The notes under the pieces were generated by a model, which saw only the letters and a program-made list of their open reading frames with translations, was not told the DNA's origin and did no database searches. From assembly GCF_015234515.1 (NCBI RefSeq), contig NZ_JADGMY010000023.1, positions 142,147-206,146 of the forward strand: a stretch of 64,000 nt of DNA, written 5' to 3'. Position numbers and translations under genes: made by a program. The stretch is from Cellulomonas sp. GTDB taxonomy: Bacteria; Actinomycetota; Actinomycetes; Actinomycetales; Cellulomonadaceae. How positions within the stretch are numbered: position 1 is the stretch's first letter; the number at the start of each line of letters is the position of its first letter. Shown one piece after another: positions 18,584-26,918 of the stretch.

Positions 18584-20538
18584 GCCGGTCGGACGTCCGC
18601 CCGGACGCCCCCCGGCACGCGCACGTCCGGGAGCTGGTCCGTGCGCACCGGGGACGGTTCGCGTGGTCCTACGTGTTCCAGGTCGTCGGCGGCATCGCCC
18701 CGCTGATCCAGGTCCTGCTGCTCCGGTCGGTCGTCGACGGGCTCGTCCAGGAGCGGACCGTGGGCTCGCAGGTCGCCTGGCAGATCGGCGCGATGCTGGG
18801 CCTCGGGCTGCTCGGCGTGTGGATGACGTACGCGGCCCGGGTGGTCTCGACGAGGGCCGCGGGCGCCGTCATCGCGGACATGCAGTCGTCGATGTTCCGC
18901 CGGCTGACCACCATGCCGATCAACTTCTACACGACCGTCCGGCCCGGAGCCGTCGTCAGCCGCCTGACCAGCGACGCCAACGGCGCCGAGGCGATGTACA
19001 CGTCGGTGATCCCCGTCGTGGTGTCGGGTGTGACGACGATCGTGACGTCGGTGGTGATCGTCGCGTTCGTCGACCCGCGGCTGCTCGTGCTGCTGGTCGT
19101 CATCCCCGTCGCCATCGCGTACGTCCGCAAGGCGGAGGCACGGATCAACGAGCTCATCGCGCGGTCGTTCGACGTGACCAAGGAGCTGGCGTCGTCCGCC
19201 GAGACCTTCGTCAGCCGCGACGGCGCCCTCCTCGCACGCCAGAACGGGCAGACCCGGCGCGAGCAGGGGCGCTTCGCGGAGCAGGCCGACGTGCTCGCCG
19301 GCCTGTCCGCGGCGACGGCGAGGGCGGCGGCGACCTCGGGTGCCAGCTACGGGACCGCGTTCGTCGTCATCACCGCCGGTGCGCTCGCCATGGGCGTGTG
19401 GCTCGTGGCCGAGCAGGGCGTGACCGTCGGCAGCGTCATCCTCGTCGTGCTCTACCTGCAGCAGCTGCAGGCACCCGTCCAGAGCCTGCTGAACACCCGG
19501 TACCCGCGGATGCGCTCGTCGATCGCCCTCGACCGGGTCGAGGCCGTCCTCGCCGCCGGGCCGGCCGCGCCCCGCACGCCGCAGGCGTCGGGCCGCCCGG
19601 GCACCGTCGTGCGGCCGTCCCCCGACGCTGCCCCCGACGCTCCCCCCGCAGGCGACGCCGACGTACGCGAGGTGACGCCCGCCCTGCGGATGGTGGGCGT
19701 GCGCTACCGCTACCCGGCGGTGGCCTCGTACTCGATCGACGGGCTGTCCCACGCCGGCGACGCGTTGTCGATCCCGTGGCTGCCCATCACCGGTCTGAAC
19801 GGGAAGATCGTCGGGTCCGGGGACGCGCCGCAGGACGAGCGCCCGCGCGGCAACGCCCTGGACGGCATCGACCTGACGATCGGCCGGGGCGAGGTCGTCG
19901 CCGTCGTCGGGTCCTCCGGTGCCGGCAAGTCGACGCTCGCCGGGATCACCGCGGGGCTCGTGGACTGCGACGAGGGCGTCGTCGAGATCGCCGGGTCCGC
20001 GCTGCGCGACCTGGACGAGCAGCGGCGCGCCGAACTCATCGCCTACATCCCGCAGGAGCCGTACGTGCTCCACGCGAGCGTCCGCGACAACCTCCGGTAC
20101 GCGAACCACGACGCGACGGAGCGCGAGCTCCTCGAGGTGTGCCGGGCGGTCGCCCTCGACGGCCTCGTCGAGCAGCTGGACGACGGCCTCGACTCGGTGA
20201 TCGGTGAGAAGGGGCACCGCCTGTCCGGCGGTGAGCGGCAGCGGCTCGCCATCGCGCGCGCCGCGCTCAAGCGACCCGCCCTCGTCGTCATGGACGAGCC
20301 GACGGCCCACCTGGACACCGCGACCGAGGCCCGCGTCCGGGCGGCGATGGGCGAGCTGTTCGGCGACGCCGGGATCCTGATGATCGCCCACCGGCTGTCG
20401 ACCGTGCGGCACGCGGACCGGATCGTCGTGCTGGAGGCGGGACGCATCGTCCAGTCGGGTCGGCACGAGGAGCTCGCGCAGCAGCCCGGCCGGTACCGCG
20501 TGCTGCTGGGGTCCTCCGCCCAGGACGTGCTGTCCTGA
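18580..20538 (+). CDS. ABC exporter, fused membrane and ATPase domains
   Basis: This 652-residue half-transporter has six membrane segments in about residues 20-320, then a nucleotide-binding domain with Walker A GSSGAGKST, signature LSGGERQRLAIARAALKRP, Walker B LVVMDEPTAHLD and switch IAHRLS. It probably works as a homodimer exporting a lipid, peptide or drug. The start GTG overlaps the stop of the DUF916 gene (GTGA), so it is co-translated with it. An insertion of about 40 residues (about 382-423) separates the first ATPase strand from LDGIDLTI, where most exporters have none, and a proline/alanine linker precedes the domain. Confidence 0.9.
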   Translation: MSRSDVRPDAPRHAHVRELVRAHRGRFAWSYVFQVVGGIAPLIQVLLLRSVVDGLVQERTVGSQVAWQIGAMLGLGLLGVWMTYAARVVSTRAAGAVIADMQSSMFRRLTTMPINFYTTVRPGAVVSRLTSDANGAEAMYTSVIPVVVSGVTTIVTSVVIVAFVDPRLLVLLVVIPVAIAYVRKAEARINELIARSFDVTKELASSAETFVSRDGALLARQNGQTRREQGRFAEQADVLAGLSAATARAAATSGASYGTAFVVITAGALAMGVWLVAEQGVTVGSVILVVLYLQQLQAPVQSLLNTRYPRMRSSIALDRVEAVLAAGPAAPRTPQASGRPGTVVRPSPDAAPDAPPAGDADVREVTPALRMVGVRYRYPAVASYSIDGLSHAGDALSIPWLPITGLNGKIVGSGDAPQDERPRGNALDGIDLTIGRGEVVAVVGSSGAGKSTLAGITAGLVDCDEGVVEIAGSALRDLDEQRRAELIAYIPQEPYVLHASVRDNLRYANHDATERELLEVCRAVALDGLVEQLDDGLDSVIGEKGHRLSGGERQRLAIARAALKRPALVVMDEPTAHLDTATEARVRAAMGELFGDAGILMIAHRLSTVRHADRIVVLEAGRIVQSGRHEELAQQPGRYRVLLGSSAQDVLS

Positions 20539-20557
20539 CCGGAGGACCGTGGTCAGG
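20534..20557 (+). terminator. Hairpin at the end of the ABC exporter gene
   Basis: CCTGACC and GGTCAGG form a seven-base stem with a ten-base loop that spans the stop codon. No T-run follows. It plausibly ends the DUF916/ABC transcript. Confidence 0.4.
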
Positions 20558-20665
20558 CGTCCGGGGCCACCGTCGCGGTCACGATCGCGGACGCCACGAC
20601 CCGCAGCCGGAGACCCACTCGCCACCACCGCCGGGCGCCGACGAGCAGGGCCACGCCGCACGTCC

Positions 20666-20671
20666 TACCGT
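20666..20671 (+). promoter_or_regulatory. -10 element of a leaderless promoter (micro-ORF and MFS gene)
   Basis: TACCGT ends six bases before ATG 20678, matching the spacing at other leaderless starts here. Confidence 0.5.
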
Positions 20672-20677
20672 CGAGCC

Positions 20678-20758
20678 ATGGCCACCGGGGGGACGCCGTC
20701 GGCTCGCGCGCCCCGGCGCGCGACCGTGCAGCCCCGCGCCCGTGCAGGTGCACCATGA
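20678..20758 (+). CDS. 26-residue leaderless micro-ORF overlapping the MFS start
   Basis: ATG 20678, six bases after TACCGT, opens a 26-codon frame rich in Arg, Ala and Pro (MATGGTPSARAPRR...). Its TGA overlaps the ATG of the MFS gene as ATGA. It has no recognisable domain. The arrangement suggests that translating ribosomes are delivered to the MFS start by coupling, since no good ribosome site precedes that gene. Whether the peptide itself has a role is unknown. Confidence 0.4.
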   Translation: MATGGTPSARAPRRATVQPRARAGAP

Positions 20759-22176
20759 CGGCGCGCACCGGCCCCGGCCTCGCGGTCGTCGTCGGGGCGG
20801 TGGCCCTCGGGGTCGCCGACATCAGCACCGTCAACTCGATCCTGCCGGAGCTGCGGCGTGACCTGGGCGCCACCGCGAGCGACCTGCAGTGGGTGGTGTC
20901 CGGCTACCTGCTCGCGTACGGCCTGGCGATGGTCGTCACCGGGCGCATCGGCGACACCCGCGGGCGCCGGCCCACGTTCCTCGCCGGGATCACGATCTTC
21001 ACCGCCGCGAGCCTGGTGGCCGCGCTGGCCCCCGAGCCCCGCGTCCTGATCGTGGCCCGTGTCGTGCAGGGGTTCGGCGGGGGTTTCCTCAACCCCCAGG
21101 CGACGGCTCTCATCCGCGACCTGGTCGCACCGGCGCGCCGGGCGCGGCTGTTCGCCGTCTACACCGCGGTGGTGGGCGCCGCCGTCGCCACCGGGCCCTT
21201 CCTGGGTGGGGTGCTGGGCGCTGCGGGCTGGCGGTGGGTGTTCTGGGTGAACGTCCCGCTGGGACTCGTCTCGCTCGTGGGCGGTGCACTGTGGCTACCG
21301 CGCCCCGCGATCGCGACGACCCGACCACCGCGGCCCGACGTGGTCGGCGTCGGGCTGCTCTGGGTCGGGCTCGTGCTGCTCCTCGTGCCGTTCTTCGAGA
21401 TGTCGGAGCTGCCGGGGCGTGTGGTGGCGGCGTCACTGGTGGCGGCCGCCGTGGTCCTCGCCGCCTTCGCCGCGTGGGAGTCGCGACTGGAGCGCCACGG
21501 CGGCGCCCCCGTCGTCGACCTCGCGCTGTTCCGGAGCCGCTCGTACACCTGCGGCGTGGCGCTCAACCTCAGCTACCAGGCGGCGGTCACGGCACTGCTG
21601 TACGTCCTGACGCTGTACCTGCGCTCCGGCCTCGGTCTGCACCCCGTGGCCGCGGGCGCGATGCTGCTGCCGCTGGCGGTCGGCTCGCTGGCGGCGGCAC
21701 CCGTGGCGTCGCGCGTCGCGTCGCGCCCTCGGCACGTCGAGCTGGTCGGCGTCGCGCTCATGGTCGGCGGCACCGCCGTCACCTGGGCAGCGGTCGAGGT
21801 CTTCCACGACAGCACCGCGGTGATCCTGTGGGCGATCGTCGTCCCGCTCGCCGTGCTGGGCGTCGGGATCGCCCTGGTCATGTCCATGAACCTCGGTGTC
21901 ACCAACGCGGAGATCCCGGCCGCGGAGGCGGGCAGCGCCAACGCGGTGCGCCAGACCTCGTCCCGCATCGGGTCGACTCTGGGCACCGCGACGGTCGGCG
22001 CCCTGTTCCTCGCCGCGCTGGGCCCGGCGGGCGTGGGCACGACGGCACGTGGCGACTGGGACCGGGCGCTCAGCTCCGGCATGGCGCTGGTCCTCGTCTT
22101 CTTCGCGCTCACCATCGTGCCGGTGGCGGTCGACCTCGTGGGCTACACCCGCGAGAAGCGTGCCGCCCGGCCCTGA
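20755..22176 (+). CDS. MFS drug/proton antiporter, DHA2 (EmrB/QacA) type
   Basis: This 473-residue inner-membrane protein has about 14 predicted membrane segments. DHA2 features include an early ADISTVNSILPEL segment, motif A GRIGDTRGRRPTF after the second helix and motif C-like GPFLGGVLGAAGWRWVFWVN in the fifth. It probably exports hydrophobic toxic compounds in exchange for protons; the substrate is not defined. It starts at ATG 20755, overlapped by an upstream micro-ORF. No TetR-type regulator lies next to it. The next gene is convergent, 27 bases away. Confidence 0.92.
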   Translation: MTARTGPGLAVVVGAVALGVADISTVNSILPELRRDLGATASDLQWVVSGYLLAYGLAMVVTGRIGDTRGRRPTFLAGITIFTAASLVAALAPEPRVLIVARVVQGFGGGFLNPQATALIRDLVAPARRARLFAVYTAVVGAAVATGPFLGGVLGAAGWRWVFWVNVPLGLVSLVGGALWLPRPAIATTRPPRPDVVGVGLLWVGLVLLLVPFFEMSELPGRVVAASLVAAAVVLAAFAAWESRLERHGGAPVVDLALFRSRSYTCGVALNLSYQAAVTALLYVLTLYLRSGLGLHPVAAGAMLLPLAVGSLAAAPVASRVASRPRHVELVGVALMVGGTAVTWAAVEVFHDSTAVILWAIVVPLAVLGVGIALVMSMNLGVTNAEIPAAEAGSANAVRQTSSRIGSTLGTATVGALFLAALGPAGVGTTARGDWDRALSSGMALVLVFFALTIVPVAVDLVGYTREKRAARP

Positions 22177-22203
22177 GGCGCCCGGCTCGTCGCACGCCCT
22201 CCG

Positions 22204-23310
22204 TCACAGGGCCCCGGTCACCGCCTGCACGGCCAGGCTGGTCACCGCCACCGCTGCCGACAGCGCACCGCCCAGCGCGAGCGGCCGCCAGCCGGCCCGG
22301 CGCAGCGCGTCGACGGGGGTCAGCAGCCCGACGCCCGCGAGCGCGACCGCCGTCAGGGCACGTGCGCCGGTGTCCGCGCCGCCCTCCCACGTCGTGGGGA
22401 ACCAGCCGAGCGTCGTGACGACCGACGCGAGCAGGAACAGGACCAGGAACGGCGGCACGAGGCGCGTCCAGGGCGTGCCCCCGCCGGTCGCCTCGGCCGA
22501 GGCGCGGTCGCGGCGGCCCTGCCGCACGGCGAGCGCCAGGGTCACCGGCACGATCGCCAGGGTGCGGGTGAGCTTGACGACGACCGCCGTCTCGAGCGCG
22601 AGCGCCCCGTAGGCCGTCGCCGCCGCCACGACCGACGACGTGTCGTTGACGGCGGTGCCGGCCCACGTCCCGAACCCCTCCTGCGACAGACCCATCGCGT
22701 CGCCCAGCAGCGGGAAGGTGATGGCCCCGAGCACGTTGAAGGTGAAGATCGTCGCCATGGCCGTCGCGATGGTCGTCTGCGACGCCCGGATCACCGCACT
22801 CGTCGCGGCGATGGCCGACGCCCCGCAGATGCCGGTGCCGACCCCGATGAGGGTGCGGGTGTCGGAGTCGAGGCCGAGCCGACGTCCCAGGAGCGCGGCA
22901 AGCAGCAGGACGACCGTGAGCGTGACGAGCATGACGGGCAGCGCCCGCCCGCCGGTCTGCGCGACCTGCCCCAGCGACAGCCCGAACCCCAGCAGCACGA
23001 CGGCCGCCTGCAGCGCGATGGTGGAGCACGTGCGGGCCCCCGGCTCCAGCGCGTGCGCCCACGCCACCGGCCCGCGGGACAGGACCTCGCGCAGCGCGAC
23101 GCCCATCGCGAGGGCCAGCACGGCGCCACCCAGCAGCGGGACCGCCGCGCCCAGTGCGGCACCCGCCGCGCCCAGGCCCAGGGCCACGGCGACACCCGGT
23201 ACGTGGTCCCGCCACGACGCGGGGAGCCCACCGCGGGGCGTCGGCTCGCGGCCGGGCGCGGGTCGTCGGGCATCCGGCACACCTCCAGCGTCCACCCCCG
23301 CACGCTGCAC
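22204..23310 (-). CDS. YeiH/UPF0324-family membrane protein (putative sulfate exporter)
   Basis: This integral membrane protein of about 368 residues has some ten hydrophobic helices. Family blocks include ALQAAVVLLGFGLSLGQV, GVGTGICGASAIAATSAVI and TWAGTAVNDTSSVVAA, all typical of the YeiH/YadS group, annotated as putative sulfate exporters on thin evidence. The N-terminal 35 residues are basic and proline-rich and could be partly untranslated. GTG 23310 is tentative; GCCGAT lies six bases upstream. No LysR regulator, often paired with yeiH in proteobacteria, is nearby. Confidence 0.87.
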   Translation of the reverse strand: MQRAGVDAGGVPDARRPAPGREPTPRGGLPASWRDHVPGVAVALGLGAAGAALGAAVPLLGGAVLALAMGVALREVLSRGPVAWAHALEPGARTCSTIALQAAVVLLGFGLSLGQVAQTGGRALPVMLVTLTVVLLLAALLGRRLGLDSDTRTLIGVGTGICGASAIAATSAVIRASQTTIATAMATIFTFNVLGAITFPLLGDAMGLSQEGFGTWAGTAVNDTSSVVAAATAYGALALETAVVVKLTRTLAIVPVTLALAVRQGRRDRASAEATGGGTPWTRLVPPFLVLFLLASVVTTLGWFPTTWEGGADTGARALTAVALAGVGLLTPVDALRRAGWRPLALGGALSAAVAVTSLAVQAVTGAL

Positions 23311-23374
23311 CGCCGCATCGGCACCCTGCAGCGCACGACGGCCCGAAGCCGCCGCGCCCTCCCGCCCCGACCGC

Positions 23375-23490
23375 GACTGGATTGCCCCCTCACCCCCAAG
23401 CGCGAGAGTGCAATCCAGTCACCCCCGGCCCCACCCCAGGCGCCCGCCACCCACCCCAGGCGCGAGAGTGCAATCCAGTCACCCCCGGCC
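23375..23490. repeat. Inverted and direct copies of the dispersed TGGATTGC element
   Basis: GACTGGATTGC at 23375-23385 is matched by its perfect reverse complement at 23410-23420, forming a hairpin. The right-hand arm with its flank (GCGAGAGTGCAATCCAGTC) is then repeated 60 bases later at 23462-23480. The block lies between the convergently placed yeiH start region and the methyltransferase stop. It is the same element as at 1-183 and 24437-24648. Confidence 0.85.
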
Positions 23491-23534
23491 CAGGCGCCTG
23501 CCGCCCGGAGACCGCCGGATGGGCGTCCTCAAGG

Positions 23535-24287
23535 TCAAGGGGCGTCGACCCTGTCCAGGACGATGAGCGGCGTGACGTAGTGCTCGATGACGTGACCGCC
23601 GAGCTCGTCGACGGCACGGGCAGCCTCGGCCACCTCACCGGGTTCCCAGTCGCTGAACGTCGTGAACAGGTCGCGGACCTGCTCCGTGGCAAGGTCGACC
23701 GACCAGCGGAACTCCTCGACAGCGACCGCGACGAACCGGTTCCCGGCTGTCAGTCGTTCGACCCACGCGGCGTCGTCGAGCTCGCCGGGTCCTGGCCGCG
23801 CACGGTCCGGCCCACGGCGCGCGACGATCTCGGCGACGCGTTCACGGAAGGGCGTGACGGGCGCCGTCGGGTCACCGAAGGCGTTGCGCCAGACGGCGAA
23901 CCGCCCGCTGCGGACGAGCGCGCGGTGCAGCGCGGGCAGGACCACGTCCAGATCGAGCCAGTGGACCGACGTCGCCGCGACGGCCAGGTCGAAGGCGGCA
24001 ACCGGCAGCGTCACCGACTCCGCGGTGCCGACGCGCACCGTCGCCGCCGGGCACGCCGCGCGCAGCCGCGCAGCGAGGGCCGGACCCGGCTCGACCGCCG
24101 TCACGGCTGCGCCCACGGCGAGCATCGGACCGGTTGCCTGGCCGGTCCCCGCGCCGAGCTCGATCACACGCGTCCCGGGACCAAGCAGACCGTGGTCTGT
24201 GAGCCACGCCCACAGCTCCCGCGGGTACGGCGGCCGGGCCCGGGCGTAGACGTCGGCGTGCGCATCGAAGTGCAGCGGGTCCGGCAC
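23535..24287 (-). CDS. Class I SAM-dependent methyltransferase
   Basis: The 250-residue cytoplasmic enzyme has a Rossmann methyltransferase core: motif I VIELGAGTGQATGPM (about 43-57), the acidic end of strand 2 VTAVEPG, and motif IV region FDLAVAATSVHWLD. This resembles the Methyltransf_11/25 families (SmtA/UbiE-like); the substrate is unknown. GTG 24287 was chosen because TAGCGT lies seven bases upstream and FDAHADVYARARPPYP, typical of the family start, follows directly. The region upstream is filled with tandem repeats, so its promoter sits against that array. Confidence 0.85.
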   Translation of the reverse strand: MPDPLHFDAHADVYARARPPYPRELWAWLTDHGLLGPGTRVIELGAGTGQATGPMLAVGAAVTAVEPGPALAARLRAACPAATVRVGTAESVTLPVAAFDLAVAATSVHWLDLDVVLPALHRALVRSGRFAVWRNAFGDPTAPVTPFRERVAEIVARRGPDRARPGPGELDDAAWVERLTAGNRFVAVAVEEFRWSVDLATEQVRDLFTTFSDWEPGEVAEAARAVDELGGHVIEHYVTPLIVLDRVDAP

Positions 24288-24436
24288 GCGTCGCACGCTA
24301 GACCGCACCTCTGCAGCACGCCAGGCCCGGGCGCACCCGGCCGCGCGGCACGGCGCGTCGGCCGGCGTGCGCGACCGCGCCTCGGATCGACGGGTTCCGA
24401 AGCATCCAGGGAGCCGGATCGCACTCTCGGCACGGG

Positions 24437-24648
24437 GACTGGATTGCCCTCTCACCCCCCCGGGCGGGACTGGATTGCCCTCTCACCCCCCGGGCGGGAC
24501 TGGAATGCCGTCTCACCCCCCGGGCGGGACTGGAATGCCCTCTCACCCCCCCGGGCGGGACTGGAATGCCCTCTCACCCCCTGGGGGGTGACTGGAATGC
24601 CCTCTCACCCCCTGGGGGTGACTGGAATGCACTCTCACGCCCGGGGTG
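24437..24648 (+). repeat. Seven tandem 30-31 bp copies of the TGGAATGCCCTCTCACC element
   Basis: Units start at 24437, 24468, 24498, 24528, 24559, 24590 and 24620. Each reads GACTGGATTGCCCTCTCACC or GACTGGAATG..., followed by C-runs and GGGCGG. A degenerate eighth copy lies at about 24417-24431. All are in one orientation without unique spacers. The array fills most of the 372-bp gap between the methyltransferase start and the zinc-ribbon gene stop. Confidence 0.9.
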
Positions 24649-24659
24649 GGTGGGTGGCG

Positions 24660-25055
24660 TCAGAAGTCGAAGAGGTCCTCGAGCCAGGACTCCTTCTTCT
24701 TGCGCTTGCGACCGTCGTAGCCGCGGTCGTAGCCCCGGTCACGGTCGTAGCCGCGGTCGTCGCGGGCGCGGTCGCCGCGTCCCTGGTCGTCGCGGACGCC
24801 GTCGTACCGGGGCCGGTCGTACCCGGGCGCGTCGTACGCGCGGGGGTCGGGGGTGCCGTACACCGGCGGCAAGCCGGGTCCGGGGACGGCCCGCGGGTCG
24901 ACGGGTGCCGCCGGCGACGTCGACGCGGCGCGGTCGATGATCTTGTCGAGCTCGCCACGGTCCAGCCAGATGCCGCGGCACACGGGGCAGTAGTCGATCT
25001 CGACGCCCTGGCGCTCGGTCATCACGAGCTGGGTCTGGTCCACGGGGCACTGCAT
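24660..25055 (-). CDS. TFIIB-type zinc-ribbon protein
   Basis: The 131-residue protein opens with a zf-TFIIB-like ribbon: C3-P-V-D6 ... C23-P-V-C26-RGIWLDRGELDKII. The WLDRGEL block is diagnostic of this small bacterial family of unknown function. The position usually held by the second cysteine is Asp6, so the zinc site has three cysteines plus a possible aspartate. The rest is a low-complexity Arg/Asp/Tyr tail (DRGYDRDRGYDRGYDG) ending in a basic patch and WLEDLFDF. The start ATG follows an AAGGAA box. Confidence 0.85.
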   Translation of the reverse strand: MQCPVDQTQLVMTERQGVEIDYCPVCRGIWLDRGELDKIIDRAASTSPAAPVDPRAVPGPGLPPVYGTPDPRAYDAPGYDRPRYDGVRDDQGRGDRARDDRGYDRDRGYDRGYDGRKRKKKESWLEDLFDF

Positions 25056-25091
25056 GGTGCGTTCCTTCCGTCGACGGGCGGGAGGACGAAC

Positions 25092-26024
25092 CTACGTGAA
25101 CCGGCTGTGCACCGGGTGGTCGCGGTCGTCCGCCTCGTGCTGCACCGGGCCCGCGCCCACCTTCGCTGCGAGGGCCATCGCGTCGAACGGTGCGCGCACC
25201 TTCACGTCGTTGTCGAAGTAGACGTGCACGTCACGCGGCCGGTCCGGGGCGAGAGGGCTCACCCGCGGGCCGTCCGGTGGCGGCGTGCCCGTGGACCACG
25301 CGCGCACCTTCGCGGCCCACGCGTCGAGCGCGTCGTCGTCGTATCCCGAGACGTACAGCTCGCTGTGGCCGTGCAGCCGCACGTAGACGACGTCGCTGGT
25401 GAGGTCCTCGAGGTGCGGCCAGCGCCCGGCGGTGTCGGCGACGACGAGCCCGACGTCGTGCGCGCGCAGCATCTCGGGGAAGGCGGGGTCCACGAAGGTG
25501 TCGTGCCGCACCTCGACGACGTGCCGCAGCGGGCGGTCCGCCTCGACGGTCGTCAGCGCGCGTCCCTCGGGGACCTTGTCGTCGTGGTGCGCGGCCAGCT
25601 CCGCGGCGGCCGCCGTCGAGCGCGGCAGCAGGTCGAAGAACCGGGCGAGACGGTCCGGGTCGAACCCGAGGTTGGGCGGCAGCTGCCACAGGACGGGCCC
25701 GGTGCGGTCCTCGAGCGCGAGCACGCCGGAGGCGAAGAAGTTGGCCAACGGTGTCTCGACGCCCGCGAGCTTCTTCATGTGCGTGACGAAGCGCGGCCCC
25801 TTGATCGAGAAGACGAAGCCGTCGGGGGTGTCCGCGCGCCACGCGCGGTAGCTGTCGGGGCGCTGCAGCGAGTAGAAGGACCCGTTGATCTCGACCGACC
25901 CGAGCTGCCGGGCCGCGTACTCCAGCTCGCGCCGCTGCGGCAGCCCCGGCGGGTAGAACACGCCACGCCAGGGGGCGTAGCGCCACCCGGAGATGCCGAT
26001 GCGCACCTGCCCGGGCCCGTCCAT
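25092..26024 (-). CDS. DUF72 family protein
   Basis: The 310-residue protein is of the DUF72 (YecE) family, a TIM-barrel fold of uncertain role. It shows the family opening RIGISGWRYAPWRGVFYP, FSIKGPRFVTHMKKL, GPVLWQLPPN, VEVRHDTF and, near the end, VYVRLHG and VYFDNDV. Length is normal. ATG 26024 has TAGAGT seven bases upstream, fitting a leaderless transcript. The zinc-ribbon gene lies 36 bases downstream with its own ribosome site, so the two may be co-transcribed. Confidence 0.93.
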   Translation of the reverse strand: MDGPGQVRIGISGWRYAPWRGVFYPPGLPQRRELEYAARQLGSVEINGSFYSLQRPDSYRAWRADTPDGFVFSIKGPRFVTHMKKLAGVETPLANFFASGVLALEDRTGPVLWQLPPNLGFDPDRLARFFDLLPRSTAAAAELAAHHDDKVPEGRALTTVEADRPLRHVVEVRHDTFVDPAFPEMLRAHDVGLVVADTAGRWPHLEDLTSDVVYVRLHGHSELYVSGYDDDALDAWAAKVRAWSTGTPPPDGPRVSPLAPDRPRDVHVYFDNDVKVRAPFDAMALAAKVGAGPVQHEADDRDHPVHSRFT

Positions 26025-26282
26025 GCGAGCGACTCTAGGAGCGGCCCGCCGGCCTCACCCGCCGAGGGGGCGAAGTGGTCACGTCCGTGGGCTTCCCCAG
26101 CGGCAAGTGGTCATCTGGTCGACCAGTTCCGAGCGAGGGGCGGCTCCGCGCCGCCGCTACGGCAGCGACCTCGGCTCAGAGGCCCGGGATCCTCGTCCCG
26201 AGCCACTCCTGCGTGCGATCGGCGAGCCCACGCGCGTACGGGACGAGGTCGACGTCGGCCTGCATCCGCGCGGGCTGGGCAG
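26025..26282. other. Intergenic region with AAGTGGTC repeats and a possible gene remnant
   Basis: AAGTGGTC occurs at 26073-26080 and 26105-26112, the second followed by ATCTG; the same words recur in inverted form at 56892-56946. On the minus strand, 26282 down to 26176 can be read as a short frame ending EWLGTRIPGL-stop, protein-like but with no start. It may be the 3' remnant of a lost gene; this is weak. Confidence 0.3.
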
Positions 26283-26918
26283 CTACGCAGCGTCGCCGAC
26301 AGGTTGCGGACGGAGGCGGCCGACGGCTGGGACGAAGCGGCCGACGTGGGCGGCGTACTCGGTGTAGTGCCGGCCGTGCATGGTCCGCAGGTACGGCTCC
26401 TCGACGATGCGGACCTGCAGCTGCACGGCGGTGATCAGCGCCGCCAGCGCCAGTAGCGATGCGAGCGAGGGCACCAGGAGCACCAGGCCCGACAGGGCCA
26501 GGACCATCGCCGTGAAGACGGGGTTGCGCACGACGGCGAAGACCCCGGTGGTGACGAGGTCGGTGCGTTCACCGGCGTCGACGCCGATGCGCCATGACCG
26601 CCCCATCGTGACCTGCGAGAGCAGGACTCCGGCGAAGCCGGCGACCGTGACGACGAGCCCGACGACGGGCATCCACAGCGGCAGCGCCGACGTGCCGTCA
26701 GCGAGGAGCTCGAGCATCGGGGCGGCCGCGGCCAGGATGACGGCGGCGACGAACAGCACGCCGCCCCACCAACCGGCGGATCCCGGTGTGCCGCTGATCC
26801 CGCGGAAGCCGGCTGCTCCCGTCTGGCGACGCTGTCGCCAGCTGCGCCACCCGAACACGACCGCGCACCCGGCCACGTAGAGGACGAGCGCGACGAGTGC
26901 CGCAGCTCCCCGCGTCAT
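26283..26918 (-). CDS. Isoprenylcysteine carboxyl methyltransferase-type membrane protein
   Basis: This 211-residue membrane protein has four or five hydrophobic segments. The C-terminal ICMT/PEMT-type methyltransferase signature is TTGVFAVVRNPVFTAMVL followed later by VEEPYLRTMHGRHYTEYAA. In bacteria these proteins often sit in metal-resistance operons; the substrate is unknown. It starts at ATG 26918, overlapping the stop of the CDF transporter gene (ATGA), so it is the third gene of the CmtR operon. Confidence 0.88.
   Translation of the reverse strand: MTRGAAALVALVLYVAGCAVVFGWRSWRQRRQTGAAGFRGISGTPGSAGWWGGVLFVAAVILAAAAPMLELLADGTSALPLWMPVVGLVVTVAGFAGVLLSQVTMGRSWRIGVDAGERTDLVTTGVFAVVRNPVFTAMVLALSGLVLLVPSLASLLALAALITAVQLQVRIVEEPYLRTMHGRHYTEYAAHVGRFVPAVGRLRPQPVGDAA

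Noticed and set aside
24437..24648. CRISPR array
   Set aside because: Units of 30-31 bp are directly joined with no unique spacers, and no cas genes are in the window; it is a plain tandem repeat.
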